Made by a program: the position numbers and the translations under genes. Below, in pieces: positions 14,375 to 23,062 of a stretch of DNA of 25,428 nucleotides. The notes beneath the pieces are model-generated. The model was given only the letters and a program-made list of their open reading frames with translations. It was not told the DNA's origin and ran no database searches. The stretch's first letter is position 1; each line of letters opens with the position of its first letter. This DNA comes from Euryarchaeota archaeon UBA105 (lineage in GTDB: Archaea; Thermoplasmatota; Poseidoniia; Poseidoniales; Thalassarchaeaceae): NCBI GenBank assembly GCA_002496905.1, contig DALV01000094.1, forward strand, positions 18,041-43,468. The letters run 5' to 3'.

Positions 14375-14541
14375 TCAAGTTGCGTCTTGGCCTGTTCGAG
14401 TTCCTGATGGAGTTCATCCAAATTAGCCTGCCTTAGTAATCTAGCAATTGCGGCTGTGTCACGACGTAGGCTATCTAATTCTCGAGATTGTTTGCGTTCG
14501 GGAATATCTCCCCGCTCAGCCATGTTATCCCGAGGAGTCAT
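14329..14541 (-). CDS. Small coiled-coil protein, unknown function
   Basis: Seventy residues rich in Glu, Arg, Leu and Gln. Residues about 20-60 (SRELDSLRRDTAAIARLL then LDELHQELEQAKTQL) show heptad-like Leu/Ile spacing and should form a coiled coil, so a dimer or an adaptor is likely. The start may be ATG 14541 or ATG 14523; neither has a good ribosome-binding site. Its 3' end overlaps the tail of the Hjc-like gene on the other strand by 46 bases, and its 5' end is 64 bases from the divergent site-2 protease gene. The family is not recognised. Protein-like composition on this strand argues against a chance ORF. Confidence 0.65.
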   Translation of the reverse strand: MTPRDNMAERGDIPERKQSRELDSLRRDTAAIARLLRQANLDELHQELEQAKTQLDYAESRLSGDSTESE

Positions 14542-14605
14542 TAGGTCAAGTCAGTTGCGGAATCATTGACGAGTATTCAAGTGGGGGCAGCAAAGGCGGA
14601 TAGTC

Positions 14606-16117
14606 ATGGAAAGAGGCCTGAGCCTGAATCAGATTCTCTTTGTCGGATTGCTGGCTTGGGCTGGAGTTCGGGGCTGGGCTCCAATTTGGGCTCTAGTATT
14701 GATTGCAGGATGGTATTTTGCTTTGGTCTATTTAGAACAGAATGGATCCTTGGACAAATGGAATGCAACTAGAGTGCTTGGAATCATATTGATGCTAAGA
14801 ACGGGTAAGGGCAAGATTGCCCTTGAACAGTTGGCTAAACCACGCAGATTTTGGAGAGCATATGGAGAATTTTCGATTTGGTTGTGCTTCATAGTAATGT
14901 TCGGTGTTATACTGTTGATAATCAGTGCAGCTCTGGCAACCGCAGCGGCTCCTGCCCAACAAGATGTATTACCTGCATCAGATCTTCTTCTGATTCCAGG
15001 TGTGACTAGTTTTGTTCCATTCTGGTGGCCAATTATTGCTCTGATTTTTGCCTTAGTTATTCACGAATATAGTCACGGAATACAGGCTAGGGCACACGGT
15101 ATGCAAGTGCGATCATTCGGACTTCTTCTCGCCGGTTTACTTCCCGTTGGGGCATTTGCTGAACCCGAGTATGAGGAAATGTCCCGCGCACCCAGAAGAG
15201 AAAGAATGCGATTATTCGCCGCTGGGCCTTCAATCAATCTGATTGCGACATTTATTGTCTTAGTTTTGTTATCCGCAACAGCAAATGGATTTGTTGCAAA
15301 AACCCCCGGAGTTCATGCAACTGGGATTATTGCTGAAACTGGGGCTCAGGATGCCGGGTTAAATGCGTACGAAACCATTACTCAGATCGACGATTCTGTA
15401 GTGGCTAATCGTGACGATTTTACTGAGGTAATGAAGGGTTATTCATCCGGTGAGGTAGCCAGTTTCACAGTAATTTCGTCTCAAGCCAATGTTTCAGAAA
15501 CAAGGGTCATCGAAATCACCTTTACAGATCGTTGGCAGTATCATATGGACCAATGCCAACAAACCAGTGGCTGTGATATGGAAGAAACTAGAGTGTTAAT
15601 GGAGGTACAAGGAATCGAACAAGGTGACGCCTTTGTTGGAGTCAGTAATCTCCGCTCAAACACAGCAGCAGTGGATGGTTGGAGCTTCTTAGCTGATGAT
15701 GATTTGAGCGGGCTTCAGAAAGGATTGATTTTGCTGGTGGCGCCGTTGATTTTGTTAGGGGTTCCGATTCAAAATGATGGCCACACAATGCCTCTAGAAG
15801 AACGGGCGATGTTGACTGCTGGAGACGGGTTAATTGCCTCAAACATAGGAACTGAAGGTATGTTGGCGGCTTTCGATTTCCTTTTCTGGCTGGCTTGGAT
15901 TAATTTCCTACTTGGATTCGCCAATTTAATCCCAATGATTCCATTCGATGGCGGCCATATCTTCAGAGACGCCACGCATTCAACTATGCGATTCATTATG
16001 CGTGGTGGAGACCCAATCCGTATTGAGAATGCGGCAAACAGGTTGAGTTCGATGAGTAGTCTTCTAGTGTTGTTGATTGTAATTATCCCAATCATTTTAC
16101 CTCGATTGGTAAGTTGA
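14606..16117 (+). CDS. Site-2 protease family (M50) intramembrane metalloprotease with PDZ-like domain
   Basis: A 503-residue zinc protease of the membrane. VIHEYSHG gives HExxH at 153-157, and NLIPMIPFDGG (440-450) supplies the third ligand D448 with the family's NxxP...DGG pattern. Hydrophobic helices surround both motifs. Between them, ATGIIAETGAQDAGLNAYETITQIDD (from about 238) looks like a PDZ domain, and a Cys pair (C317, C323) follows in the extracytoplasmic portion. Two extra helices precede the core. Family members cleave membrane-anchored regulators or clear leftover signal peptides. It converges with the signal peptidase I gene 9 bases away. The start at 14606 follows AAAGGCGGAT, a weak ribosome-binding site. 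Confidence 0.92.
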   Translation: MERGLSLNQILFVGLLAWAGVRGWAPIWALVLIAGWYFALVYLEQNGSLDKWNATRVLGIILMLRTGKGKIALEQLAKPRRFWRAYGEFSIWLCFIVMFGVILLIISAALATAAAPAQQDVLPASDLLLIPGVTSFVPFWWPIIALIFALVIHEYSHGIQARAHGMQVRSFGLLLAGLLPVGAFAEPEYEEMSRAPRRERMRLFAAGPSINLIATFIVLVLLSATANGFVAKTPGVHATGIIAETGAQDAGLNAYETITQIDDSVVANRDDFTEVMKGYSSGEVASFTVISSQANVSETRVIEITFTDRWQYHMDQCQQTSGCDMEETRVLMEVQGIEQGDAFVGVSNLRSNTAAVDGWSFLADDDLSGLQKGLILLVAPLILLGVPIQNDGHTMPLEERAMLTAGDGLIASNIGTEGMLAAFDFLFWLAWINFLLGFANLIPMIPFDGGHIFRDATHSTMRFIMRGGDPIRIENAANRLSSMSSLLVLLIVIIPIILPRLVS

Positions 16118-16126
16118 GAGAATGGG

Positions 16127-16930
16127 CTATTCTTCCTCATCTGATTGCGATTGATTCTTACTATTTATTCGATCTGTAATCATCTCAATGATTACAGGAG
16201 TGGCGATTACTATAGCGACCATAATCACCAGATTGCTCCAAGAATTGGGAGTGACTTGACCATCTGTTCCACTAGCATAGAGCTTCACAGCACCTATCCA
16301 AGGAATTTCCAAGGAAGCGACACCAATAATCCACTCATCCTTGATTGCGGTAACCAACTCACCATTTTCATCAGTAAGTGATTGCTGATCGTATTGGCAG
16401 CCGTTGCTCCATCGATTATCTCCTGTAGTAATGTAGCCCTCATGTTGAGGCACCCAATTACTAACCGTTAGTTTCGAATTACCATGATAGCAATCGTAAT
16501 CCAATTCCACGGTAATTGAATCTGCGGCTACAATATCTGTCCCTGGTACATCCCAACCTCCGTTAGGATTCTCTACAGCTTTGAATAGAGCACGATGAAT
16601 TACAGGAGTATCGCTACCACCATTCTTCCTGAATATTATCACATCGCCTGGCATTCCATGAGTTTCGTAACCTTCGTGCTTGCCGCCAATTTCTGTAGCC
16701 TCTGCAAAGGTGATTATTTGGTGGCGATCAGGAGACATTACTAGGACTAAGTCGCCTGGGTCTATCGCTCCTACGGAACCTTGCTCAGGGTCATGCATCA
16801 TAGATCCAGATTCCACCACGACCATGGGTGGATAAGTGCCGGTTGCAATAGTCATCGAACCTAATAGGAGTATGACCAATCCTATTGCAAGACTGGCCTC
16901 TCGCTTGATAACTTGAATATCCACAATCAC
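16127..16930 (-). CDS. Signal peptidase I (archaeal Ser/His type)
   Basis: A 267-residue type I signal peptidase, which removes signal peptides from exported proteins. An N-terminal helix (about 12-32) is followed by VVESGSM with the nucleophile S43. VIHRAL provides H112 in place of the bacterial Lys, as in archaeal and ER enzymes, and YITTGDNRWSNG provides D171. A C-terminal helix (about 232-252) and a charged tail follow, so both ends are probably anchored. Residues 115-165 form an insertion compared with the minimal fold. The gene begins at a GTG that overlaps the upstream gene's stop (GTGA) just after GGAGGAG, so its translation is coupled to that membrane protein. It is convergent with the site-2 protease gene. 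Confidence 0.9.
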   Translation of the reverse strand: MIVDIQVIKREASLAIGLVILLLGSMTIATGTYPPMVVVESGSMMHDPEQGSVGAIDPGDLVLVMSPDRHQIITFAEATEIGGKHEGYETHGMPGDVIIFRKNGGSDTPVIHRALFKAVENPNGGWDVPGTDIVAADSITVELDYDCYHGNSKLTVSNWVPQHEGYITTGDNRWSNGCQYDQQSLTDENGELVTAIKDEWIIGVASLEIPWIGAVKLYASGTDGQVTPNSWSNLVIMVAIVIATPVIIEMITDRINSKNQSQSDEEE

Positions 16931-17868
16931 TCCTCCTCAATGTGAGTCGAAGCCTTGCTACTTTCAGTATCAGACGAGTCTTCTAGATTAGCAGGTCTAG
17001 TCAAAAACACCATCGTCAAAGAGGCGGTGGCGAGGAGGAGACTAACTCCATCAAAATGGGGGGCAGCTGAGTGAACCGAAGAATCTCCAGCGAGCCATAG
17101 GGTTAGATCCACAGTGAATTCCCTAGGGCCTCCTCCCTGTTTGGCGAGGCCAAAAATCATGTTGTAAAGCAATAGGCAGGCACTAATTGATGTGAAACCT
17201 AGAATTGTACGATTTGCATCCCTATCACTCAAAATCCTGGCCCCAGGAAGCAATACCGACAATCGAGAGTTTGTGGTATTCCACCAAGTGTCAGAATATG
17301 AGGAAGAATCGTTTGAATTTGATTCTAAAGAAATTTCATCCCAAGGTTCAGATACTCTTTCTTCGGAATCTTCGGAGATCTCCGTCATGGATTCTATTGA
17401 CCTTGCTCCTGCAGGTTTAATGTGTCTAAATCTGGAGCCGACTTTAATCCCCAATTCATTGTAAAGTCTCACAAGATGGGATTGGTATACTGGACCGAGC
17501 ATGTCCGCGGCTTCCTCGGCTTCTTTACGCCGTCTGAGGACCTCTGGACGTGAATCAAGTAGGAGTATTTCGTCAAGGGCCGCCTTGTGACCGAGATATA
17601 CAAAAAATTCTGGCACTATCCAAAAGGCTAGAGTTCCTCCAACGATTAAACCAAGCCAACTCCAGGGAACCCACATTTCCTTTGAGTCGTCTGTGGTACC
17701 ACCTAAGACAAACAAGAAAAGTAGACCCCAAATTGTTGCTGCAAGAGAGAGAATTGTGAGAGACGAAACTATTCGGAAATGGTTGTCTTTTTGGCCCGTC
17801 CACCATCTTCGAAAGGTGTTGCTCAGTCGCTTGAAAGGACCTGCCATCACCATTTGCGTCACGCTCAT
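16927..17868 (-). CDS. Membrane protein with acidic linker, unknown; coupled to signal peptidase
   Basis: A 313-residue membrane protein, family not recognised. Hydrophobic helices appear near 33-56, 69-92, 218-240 and 268-288. Between the second and third lies a soluble section with basic helix (SRPEVLRRRKEAEEAADML) and then an acidic Ser/Glu/Asp-rich, probably disordered stretch (about 155-195). The C-terminus is acidic (THIEEE). GGAGAT lies 6 bases upstream of the ATG. Its stop overlaps the signal peptidase start, which makes a shared role in protein export or envelope processing likely but unproven. Nothing in it suggests an enzyme. Confidence 0.78.
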   Translation of the reverse strand: MSVTQMVMAGPFKRLSNTFRRWWTGQKDNHFRIVSSLTILSLAATIWGLLFLFVLGGTTDDSKEMWVPWSWLGLIVGGTLAFWIVPEFFVYLGHKAALDEILLLDSRPEVLRRRKEAEEAADMLGPVYQSHLVRLYNELGIKVGSRFRHIKPAGARSIESMTEISEDSEERVSEPWDEISLESNSNDSSSYSDTWWNTTNSRLSVLLPGARILSDRDANRTILGFTSISACLLLYNMIFGLAKQGGGPREFTVDLTLWLAGDSSVHSAAPHFDGVSLLLATASLTMVFLTRPANLEDSSDTESSKASTHIEEE

Positions 17869-17933
17869 GGATTATCTCCCTTGTCGCCTGACGTTCCAAT
17901 GGATTCATGTTTGAAACCAAGTCTCGCGAATCC

Positions 17934-18962
17934 ATGAATCGGTCTTTGGGTGCTGTGTTGATTGCATTCAGCCTATTTCTCTCGGGATGTACTTCAGAGA
18001 CTGATAAGCCCCTCGACCCTTTGCAGGATGAGGACGGAGACGGGCTTTCAAACGGCTGGGAATTAGACCGTGGTTTTGACCCTAGAAATGCATCAGATGT
18101 ACTAATTTGTCAAGGTCAGGCAAAATTCTGTGAGCGGCAATATGACAATCACACCTTCCCAGAAACCCATAATTCGTTCTCAACATTTGAAGACGATGTT
18201 TGGATGGCAGTAAATCACTACACTGCTCTACAAGCACAATGGGATGGAGGCATTCGTGCCTTCATGATTGACATTCATCATTTGAGCAATGATGATACAG
18301 AAAAAGAAGATGTACGATTTTGTCATGGTAGTCCAGATGCGTTTCCTCACCCTTGCATGTATTCAGAAGTAGATGCCTTTGCTTGGTTAAGTCAACTAAA
18401 CTCGCTGATGAACAATAGTTCAGGTGACGTTGTTACTCTACTAATCGAGAACTATGTTCCCGGCGAACAGGTTGATTATCTGTTCAATGTCACCGGAATG
18501 AGAGACAAAACTTGGGTCCATCAAGTGGGAGAAGATTGGCCAATGCTTGGTGATATGGTTCTGAATGGAAAAACACTGGTGGTCTTCTGGGATTATTCCG
18601 ATGATGAGAGATGGCCATGGTTACATCATGCTTGGACTCATTCTTGGGACACACCATATGGAGAGGACGAAGAAAGTCAGATGTCGTGTACGGTCGGAAG
18701 AGGGAGCGGCGAAGCAGAAGCTTGGCATCTAAACAACTGGCTAAGCACGCCTTGGGGGTTTGCTGATCCAGTAAGATCATCTGACGTGAATGCTTACGAT
18801 TTCCTCTTGACTAGAGCCATAGAATGTTGGGAAGTTTTTGACGATAGACCAACCTTCATCGCTGTTGATTATTGGAGTAATGGAGAGATACTCAATGTTA
18901 CACTTACCCTAAATGAGATGGAACATTGGTCCGACGAAATACCCCCTCATCCAGGAATCTGA
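17934..18962 (+). CDS. PI-PLC-like phosphodiesterase lipoprotein
   Basis: A 342-residue exported protein. The start at ATG 17934 gives a clean lipoprotein signal, MNRSLGAVLIAFSLFLSGC, with lipid-anchor Cys at 19. Next comes DEDGDGLSNGWELDRGFDP (32-50), a calcium-binding EF-hand/TSP3-like loop. The rest is a PLC-like TIM barrel: THNSF places H79 and GIRAFMIDIHH places D113, with CHGS placing H131. VVTLLIENYV and GEDWPMLGDMVLNGKTLVVF match the layout of plant and bacterial PI-PLC X-domain-like proteins of the At5g67130 type. It likely acts on a phosphodiester such as a glycerophospholipid outside the cell; the actual substrate is unknown. It is divergent from the membrane protein gene with about 65 bases between. 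An ATG at 17907 is a less likely start. Confidence 0.82.
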   Translation: MNRSLGAVLIAFSLFLSGCTSETDKPLDPLQDEDGDGLSNGWELDRGFDPRNASDVLICQGQAKFCERQYDNHTFPETHNSFSTFEDDVWMAVNHYTALQAQWDGGIRAFMIDIHHLSNDDTEKEDVRFCHGSPDAFPHPCMYSEVDAFAWLSQLNSLMNNSSGDVVTLLIENYVPGEQVDYLFNVTGMRDKTWVHQVGEDWPMLGDMVLNGKTLVVFWDYSDDERWPWLHHAWTHSWDTPYGEDEESQMSCTVGRGSGEAEAWHLNNWLSTPWGFADPVRSSDVNAYDFLLTRAIECWEVFDDRPTFIAVDYWSNGEILNVTLTLNEMEHWSDEIPPHPGI

Positions 18963-18972
18963 TTTCGAATTC

Positions 18973-18988
18973 TAGATTTGTCAATCTA
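18973..18988 (+). terminator. Small hairpin between PI-PLC-like and Lhr genes
   Basis: TAGATT-TGTC-AATCTA, a perfect 6-bp stem, begins 11 bases after the lipoprotein stop within a 66-base gap. It may be a weak terminator or part of the Lhr promoter region. There is no T run, so support is modest. Confidence 0.3.
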
Positions 18989-19028
18989 ACCAATCGGTTC
19001 ATGTTGGTCGGGCTATGCCACAGACTCG

Positions 19029-22000
19029 ATGTCTACCGAGGCTCTCGAACTTCTACACCCAGAAGTTCGGGGATTAGTTGAGCAGCGAGGCTGGAAATTG
19101 ACTCCGGTGCAAGAGGCCGCAACCGCAGATTTGGTTGATGGGAAGGACCGGATTTTAGTCGCACCAACCGGTAGCGGAAAAACTGAAGCGGCAGTTCTTC
19201 CAATTGCTTCGAGAGCCCTGAAGGAAGATTGGAATTCTCTATCGATATTGTATATTACACCGCTTAGAGCATTAAATCGAGATATTGACAGACGGTTGGC
19301 TAACTTGCTCGAACCGCTTGGCATAAGTGTTGGATTACGCCACGGTGACACCAGTCAAAAAGAGAGGACTAAGCAATCTAAGAAGCCTCCAAATTTGCTA
19401 GTGACAACTCCTGAGACTGCTCAGATTATGTTGCTAGGAAGCCGATTGAGGAAACATTTAGCAGGAGTAAAGGCAGTTATTTTGGACGAAGTTCACGATT
19501 TGGCCGCTAGTGAGAGAGGAGCACAACTATTGATTGGACTCGAGAGAATTGCTGGCTTGGACGGAACTAGCGGGAGATTTCAGAGAGTAGGACTTTCAGC
19601 AACTGTGGGTAATCCAGACGAGGTCGCTAATTGGATGTCGGCGGGGGCAAAACCAATTTTTGGCCCCGCCCCAAGAACAACCAAGGTTACCGTTCATCGA
19701 GAAACCCCGACCGCGGAAGATGACCTATTAGCAGGTGAATGGGCGATTTCTCCAAAGTCGATTGCCGCATTTCGTCATCTTGCAAATACTCTGATTGAAG
19801 ATTCGCCTTCGCTTGTTTTCGTAAACTCTAGATCTAGTGCGGAAACAGTTGCACAAAGGTTGGCTTCGATTGTTCCTGAAATCCAAGTTGGTGTCCATCA
19901 CGGAAGCCTAGCGGCTGAAACCAGACGTGAGATGGAGGAGGCTCTTCGAGCCGGCGAATTACACGGATTAATTTGTACTTCTAGTCTTGAATTGGGTATT
20001 GATATCGGAAGTATTCGAAGAGTTCACCAGTTGAACAGCCCAAGGGCCGTAGACAGGATGTTGCAACGTGTCGGGAGGGCTGAGCATCACCTAGGAGGAA
20101 CAGGAAGAGGTGATGTCTTGGCTTGGGAAATTGATGATATCGCAGAATGTGCAGTGATTGCAAGACGTGCTATGGCTGGTGAATTGGAAGGCGTTGAATG
20201 GAGATACAATCCGGCCATTGTCGCTGCAAATCAATTTCTACAAATGGCTGCGGAGAGAAGTGTTGTTCCATTAGATCTGGCCACTGAATTACTAAAGCGC
20301 TCGTCTATTTTCCCACAGTGGACAGAAGAAGACACCTTAGCAGTTATTCGAGTTTTAGACGATAGGTGGCTACTGCGATTAATCGAAGAGCCACGACAAT
20401 CAGACCCCACAATTTGGAATCCAAAACTATGGCAGGGATTGGCAAAGAAAGCGAATGTGGATGCAAGACCTGCAGATATAGTTCCGGAGGATAGACCTCC
20501 TTGGGATGAAGAACACGAAGAGGCTCAGAAATCTCGTTGGCGACGTGCAATGGTTCAACACTTGCCGGAGTCGCTCAATTCTGGATGGTTTTCGCCTGCT
20601 GGAAAATTGGGCAGAAATCGTACCGAACATATCTCAATGATTCCTGATGAAATCGCCTACAGGGTGCGTGATGCTGTAACTAGGCGGGTTTTGGGTTCTG
20701 TCGATGAAGCCTTCGTACTATCTCTGAACGATGTAGGAGAAGACGATGCTGGGCGGCCAAGAAGATTCGTTATGGCTGGCCGAACTTGGATGATTGTGGA
20801 TGCTGACCCTGAACAAAGCGAATTGTTGGTTGCTCCTGTAAAAGATACTGGAGAGGCACCGGTATGGGCGGGAGAATTGCCTCCGGTGCCGATTGAAGTC
20901 GCTATGGAAGTTGGCAAATTGAGGAGAAGTGCTGCAACTGCGATTGGAGTGATGGAGGCGATGAAAGGGGATATCGATTTCGAAAACTATCCTCTATCTG
21001 AAGTCGCTAGAGCTGACTTATTGAATGCGGTTGCAGAACACATAGATGCAACCGAAAATTTGCCTACTGACACCACCTTGACTATCGAAAGTAGAGACAA
21101 TGCTGTCGTCTTGAATACCTGCAGAGGGAGCAGGATAAACGAGACTCTAGCGCACTTTATCCAAGCAATGGGTTCTATGCGGGAAGGAAAGATGGGTACT
21201 ACTCTGGTCGATCCATATCGAATTGCATTCCAGGTTCCAGGAACAACGGCTGCTCATGTCATTGAATGGTTGACAACAACTTCCCCTGATGCACTTGAAG
21301 CCATCCTCAGAATGACAATTCCGAATGGCAGAGCACTACGATGGAGGATGGTACAAGTTGCTAGAAAAATGGGTGTTTTGCAAAAGGCAGCAGACCCACG
21401 TAGAGTCAATATGCAAGGTCTGATGCAGAGATATCGAGGTACTCCGGTTGTTGAGGAAGCCCTGTCAAAATTATTCCATGAAAGGATGGACATTGAGGGA
21501 ACAATGGATCTAATCCGAGACATTCAACAAGGAAAAGTCGAGGTTTTCCACACTCCGAATGGGCCACTTGGGCTGTCGCCGAAATCCGAACGTGACTTAC
21601 TTCTTCCTGCATGGTCTGATGTACAACTCAGAGAGCGATTGGAGACTCGGCTGCTGGCTGAACGCGCAGTCTTAATCTGTCTCAATTGCAAAGAAAAGTC
21701 ACGAAGCAGAGTTGGTCGCATGCAACAGCGTATCGAGCCTTGTTCAAACTGTGGAGGTACTATGCGGGCTTGCTCACCAGAGCGCATGGAATCTATGCTA
21801 ACCGGATGGGTAACTAGCGATGACCAAAAGGAACGTGCAAGGATGCAGAAGAATGCAGAATTAATTCAAACCCACGGGCATGATGCCGTTCTAGCCTTGA
21901 TGGGAAGGGGTGTAGGTGAAGAAACCGCAACTAGATTGTTGAGAGGTTTATCACGTGGAAATCGAGTCGCATTACTTCGTGCTATACATAACGCAGAACT

Positions 22001-22034
22001 GCAATATGCAAAGACTAGGCGCTATTGGAGTTAG
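19029..22034 (+). CDS. lhr: Lhr-type superfamily 2 helicase with C-terminal zinc knuckles
   Basis: A 1001-residue ATP-dependent helicase of the archaeal Lhr family, implicated in DNA repair and replication-fork processing. Motif I is APTGSGKT (45-52), motif II DEVH (153-156), motif III SAT (190-192). Motif V lies in CTSSLELGIDIGSIRRVHQL, and motif VI is QRVGRAEH (346-353), where E352 stands at a position usually Gly. The central part fits the winged-helix and Lhr-specific region. Near 884-910 two Cys pairs (CLNC and CSNCGG, plus a later Cys) form a probable zinc ribbon, and the end resembles a helix-hairpin-helix (LMGRGVGEETATRLLRGL). The next gene starts 13 bases downstream. The helicase class is sure; the subfamily less so. 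Confidence 0.93.
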   Translation: MSTEALELLHPEVRGLVEQRGWKLTPVQEAATADLVDGKDRILVAPTGSGKTEAAVLPIASRALKEDWNSLSILYITPLRALNRDIDRRLANLLEPLGISVGLRHGDTSQKERTKQSKKPPNLLVTTPETAQIMLLGSRLRKHLAGVKAVILDEVHDLAASERGAQLLIGLERIAGLDGTSGRFQRVGLSATVGNPDEVANWMSAGAKPIFGPAPRTTKVTVHRETPTAEDDLLAGEWAISPKSIAAFRHLANTLIEDSPSLVFVNSRSSAETVAQRLASIVPEIQVGVHHGSLAAETRREMEEALRAGELHGLICTSSLELGIDIGSIRRVHQLNSPRAVDRMLQRVGRAEHHLGGTGRGDVLAWEIDDIAECAVIARRAMAGELEGVEWRYNPAIVAANQFLQMAAERSVVPLDLATELLKRSSIFPQWTEEDTLAVIRVLDDRWLLRLIEEPRQSDPTIWNPKLWQGLAKKANVDARPADIVPEDRPPWDEEHEEAQKSRWRRAMVQHLPESLNSGWFSPAGKLGRNRTEHISMIPDEIAYRVRDAVTRRVLGSVDEAFVLSLNDVGEDDAGRPRRFVMAGRTWMIVDADPEQSELLVAPVKDTGEAPVWAGELPPVPIEVAMEVGKLRRSAATAIGVMEAMKGDIDFENYPLSEVARADLLNAVAEHIDATENLPTDTTLTIESRDNAVVLNTCRGSRINETLAHFIQAMGSMREGKMGTTLVDPYRIAFQVPGTTAAHVIEWLTTTSPDALEAILRMTIPNGRALRWRMVQVARKMGVLQKAADPRRVNMQGLMQRYRGTPVVEEALSKLFHERMDIEGTMDLIRDIQQGKVEVFHTPNGPLGLSPKSERDLLLPAWSDVQLRERLETRLLAERAVLICLNCKEKSRSRVGRMQQRIEPCSNCGGTMRACSPERMESMLTGWVTSDDQKERARMQKNAELIQTHGHDAVLALMGRGVGEETATRLLRGLSRGNRVALLRAIHNAELQYAKTRRYWS

Positions 22035-22047
22035 AAAGCGATATTGA

Positions 22048-22614
22048 ATGCCAACCTTTCGGGGTCATGTGCTAATCGGTCTGACTGGACGCTATGCCTC
22101 GGGAAAATCAACCGTAGTGGACTTTCTCGTATCCAAGGGATTGGCAAGTGAATCATGCTCGGATTCCATACGTGCTCATCTGAAACAGAATGGAATCGAA
22201 GAATCTCGAGAGAATCTAATCAATGGCGGAAATGAATTACGCAGAAGCGGTGGACCGGGAATTCTAGCAGAAATGCTACTAGAGAGATTAGGCGGAAAGA
22301 ATGCAGTAATCGATTCAATTAGAACACCTGGTGAAGTAGAGGCCTTACAGCAACGTGATGACTTCATTCTAATCGAAGTTCGTGCAGGAATGGACGCCCG
22401 CTGGCAAAGAGCACAGACTCGTGCAAGAACAGGGGATATTGTTGACAGAGAGACTTTCTTCGCAAATGAAGAAAAAGAAGCTGTTGCAAAAGATGAATCT
22501 GGTCAAGCACTCAATGCAACTGCGGCCCTAGCCGATCTCGTATTAGTCAACGATGGAAGCCTTGAGGACTTACATTCAGACCTAGAGGACCTCTGGGTTA
22601 TGCTTTCTGCATAG
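22048..22614 (+). CDS. UPF0200-like P-loop kinase (nucleotide or dephospho-CoA kinase-like)
   Basis: A 188-residue P-loop protein with Walker A GRYASGKS at 14-21. GGNELRRSGGPGILAEMLLE, VIDSIRTPGEVEAL and LVLVNDGSLEDL correspond to the UPF0200/COG0237-like archaeal family, related in fold to dephospho-CoA and adenylate kinases. The substrate is not established. It follows Lhr by 13 bases, suggesting co-transcription, and its stop lies one base from the stop of the convergent dCMP deaminase gene. A deoxynucleotide kinase role would suit the neighbour, but that is inference. No strong Shine-Dalgarno sequence is visible. Confidence 0.78.
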   Translation: MPTFRGHVLIGLTGRYASGKSTVVDFLVSKGLASESCSDSIRAHLKQNGIEESRENLINGGNELRRSGGPGILAEMLLERLGGKNAVIDSIRTPGEVEALQQRDDFILIEVRAGMDARWQRAQTRARTGDIVDRETFFANEEKEAVAKDESGQALNATAALADLVLVNDGSLEDLHSDLEDLWVMLSA

Positions 22615-22615
22615 A

Positions 22616-23053
22616 TCAGGCCGAGCGATAATTTACTCCGGACTCAGTAAACATACTGGTTGCGATTGCGAAGTCTTCCTCCCAGCGCTCGGGAATCTCA
22701 CAATCTTCAGGATATACTACTTCCTTAACGCCGGCTTGAATCAGAGAACGAGCGCATCGTGAGCAAGGTGGCCAAGTAACGTAGGCAGTACAATCCTTGA
22801 GTGAAATACCGATTCGAGCAGCGTGCATAATCGCATTTTCTTCGGCATGACAAATCATTGGATATTTCTGACTACGGTCGTTAAGCCTAGCAGCGGTATC
22901 TTCGATTCCTCTTGGAAACCCATTGAAACCGGTTGAACGAACTTCTCTATCTTCTCCAACCACAACACAGCCGACCTTGGTAGAGGGGTCCTTCGACCAA
23001 TCTGAGATATGTTTTGCAAGGTCAAGAAATCGTGCGTCCCACTTCAAACTCAT
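22616..23053 (-). CDS. Deoxycytidylate (dCMP) deaminase
   Basis: A 145-residue zinc deaminase converting dCMP to dUMP, the thymidylate synthase substrate. CHAEENAI holds the zinc ligand His and catalytic Glu; WPPCSRCA holds the two zinc Cys residues. KDPSTKVGCVVV and GFNGFPRG are the usual dCMP deaminase family strands. Two adjacent ATGs exist (23056 and 23053); the second is preferred because TGAGGTGG, overlapping the upstream gene's stop, sits at better spacing. It is the last gene of the folC-membrane protein-deaminase unit. ComE-type deaminases look similar, but a soluble single-domain protein of this size favours dCMP deaminase. Confidence 0.92.
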   Translation of the reverse strand: MSLKWDARFLDLAKHISDWSKDPSTKVGCVVVGEDREVRSTGFNGFPRGIEDTAARLNDRSQKYPMICHAEENAIMHAARIGISLKDCTAYVTWPPCSRCARSLIQAGVKEVVYPEDCEIPERWEEDFAIATSMFTESGVNYRSA

Positions 23054-23062
23054 CATTCCACC

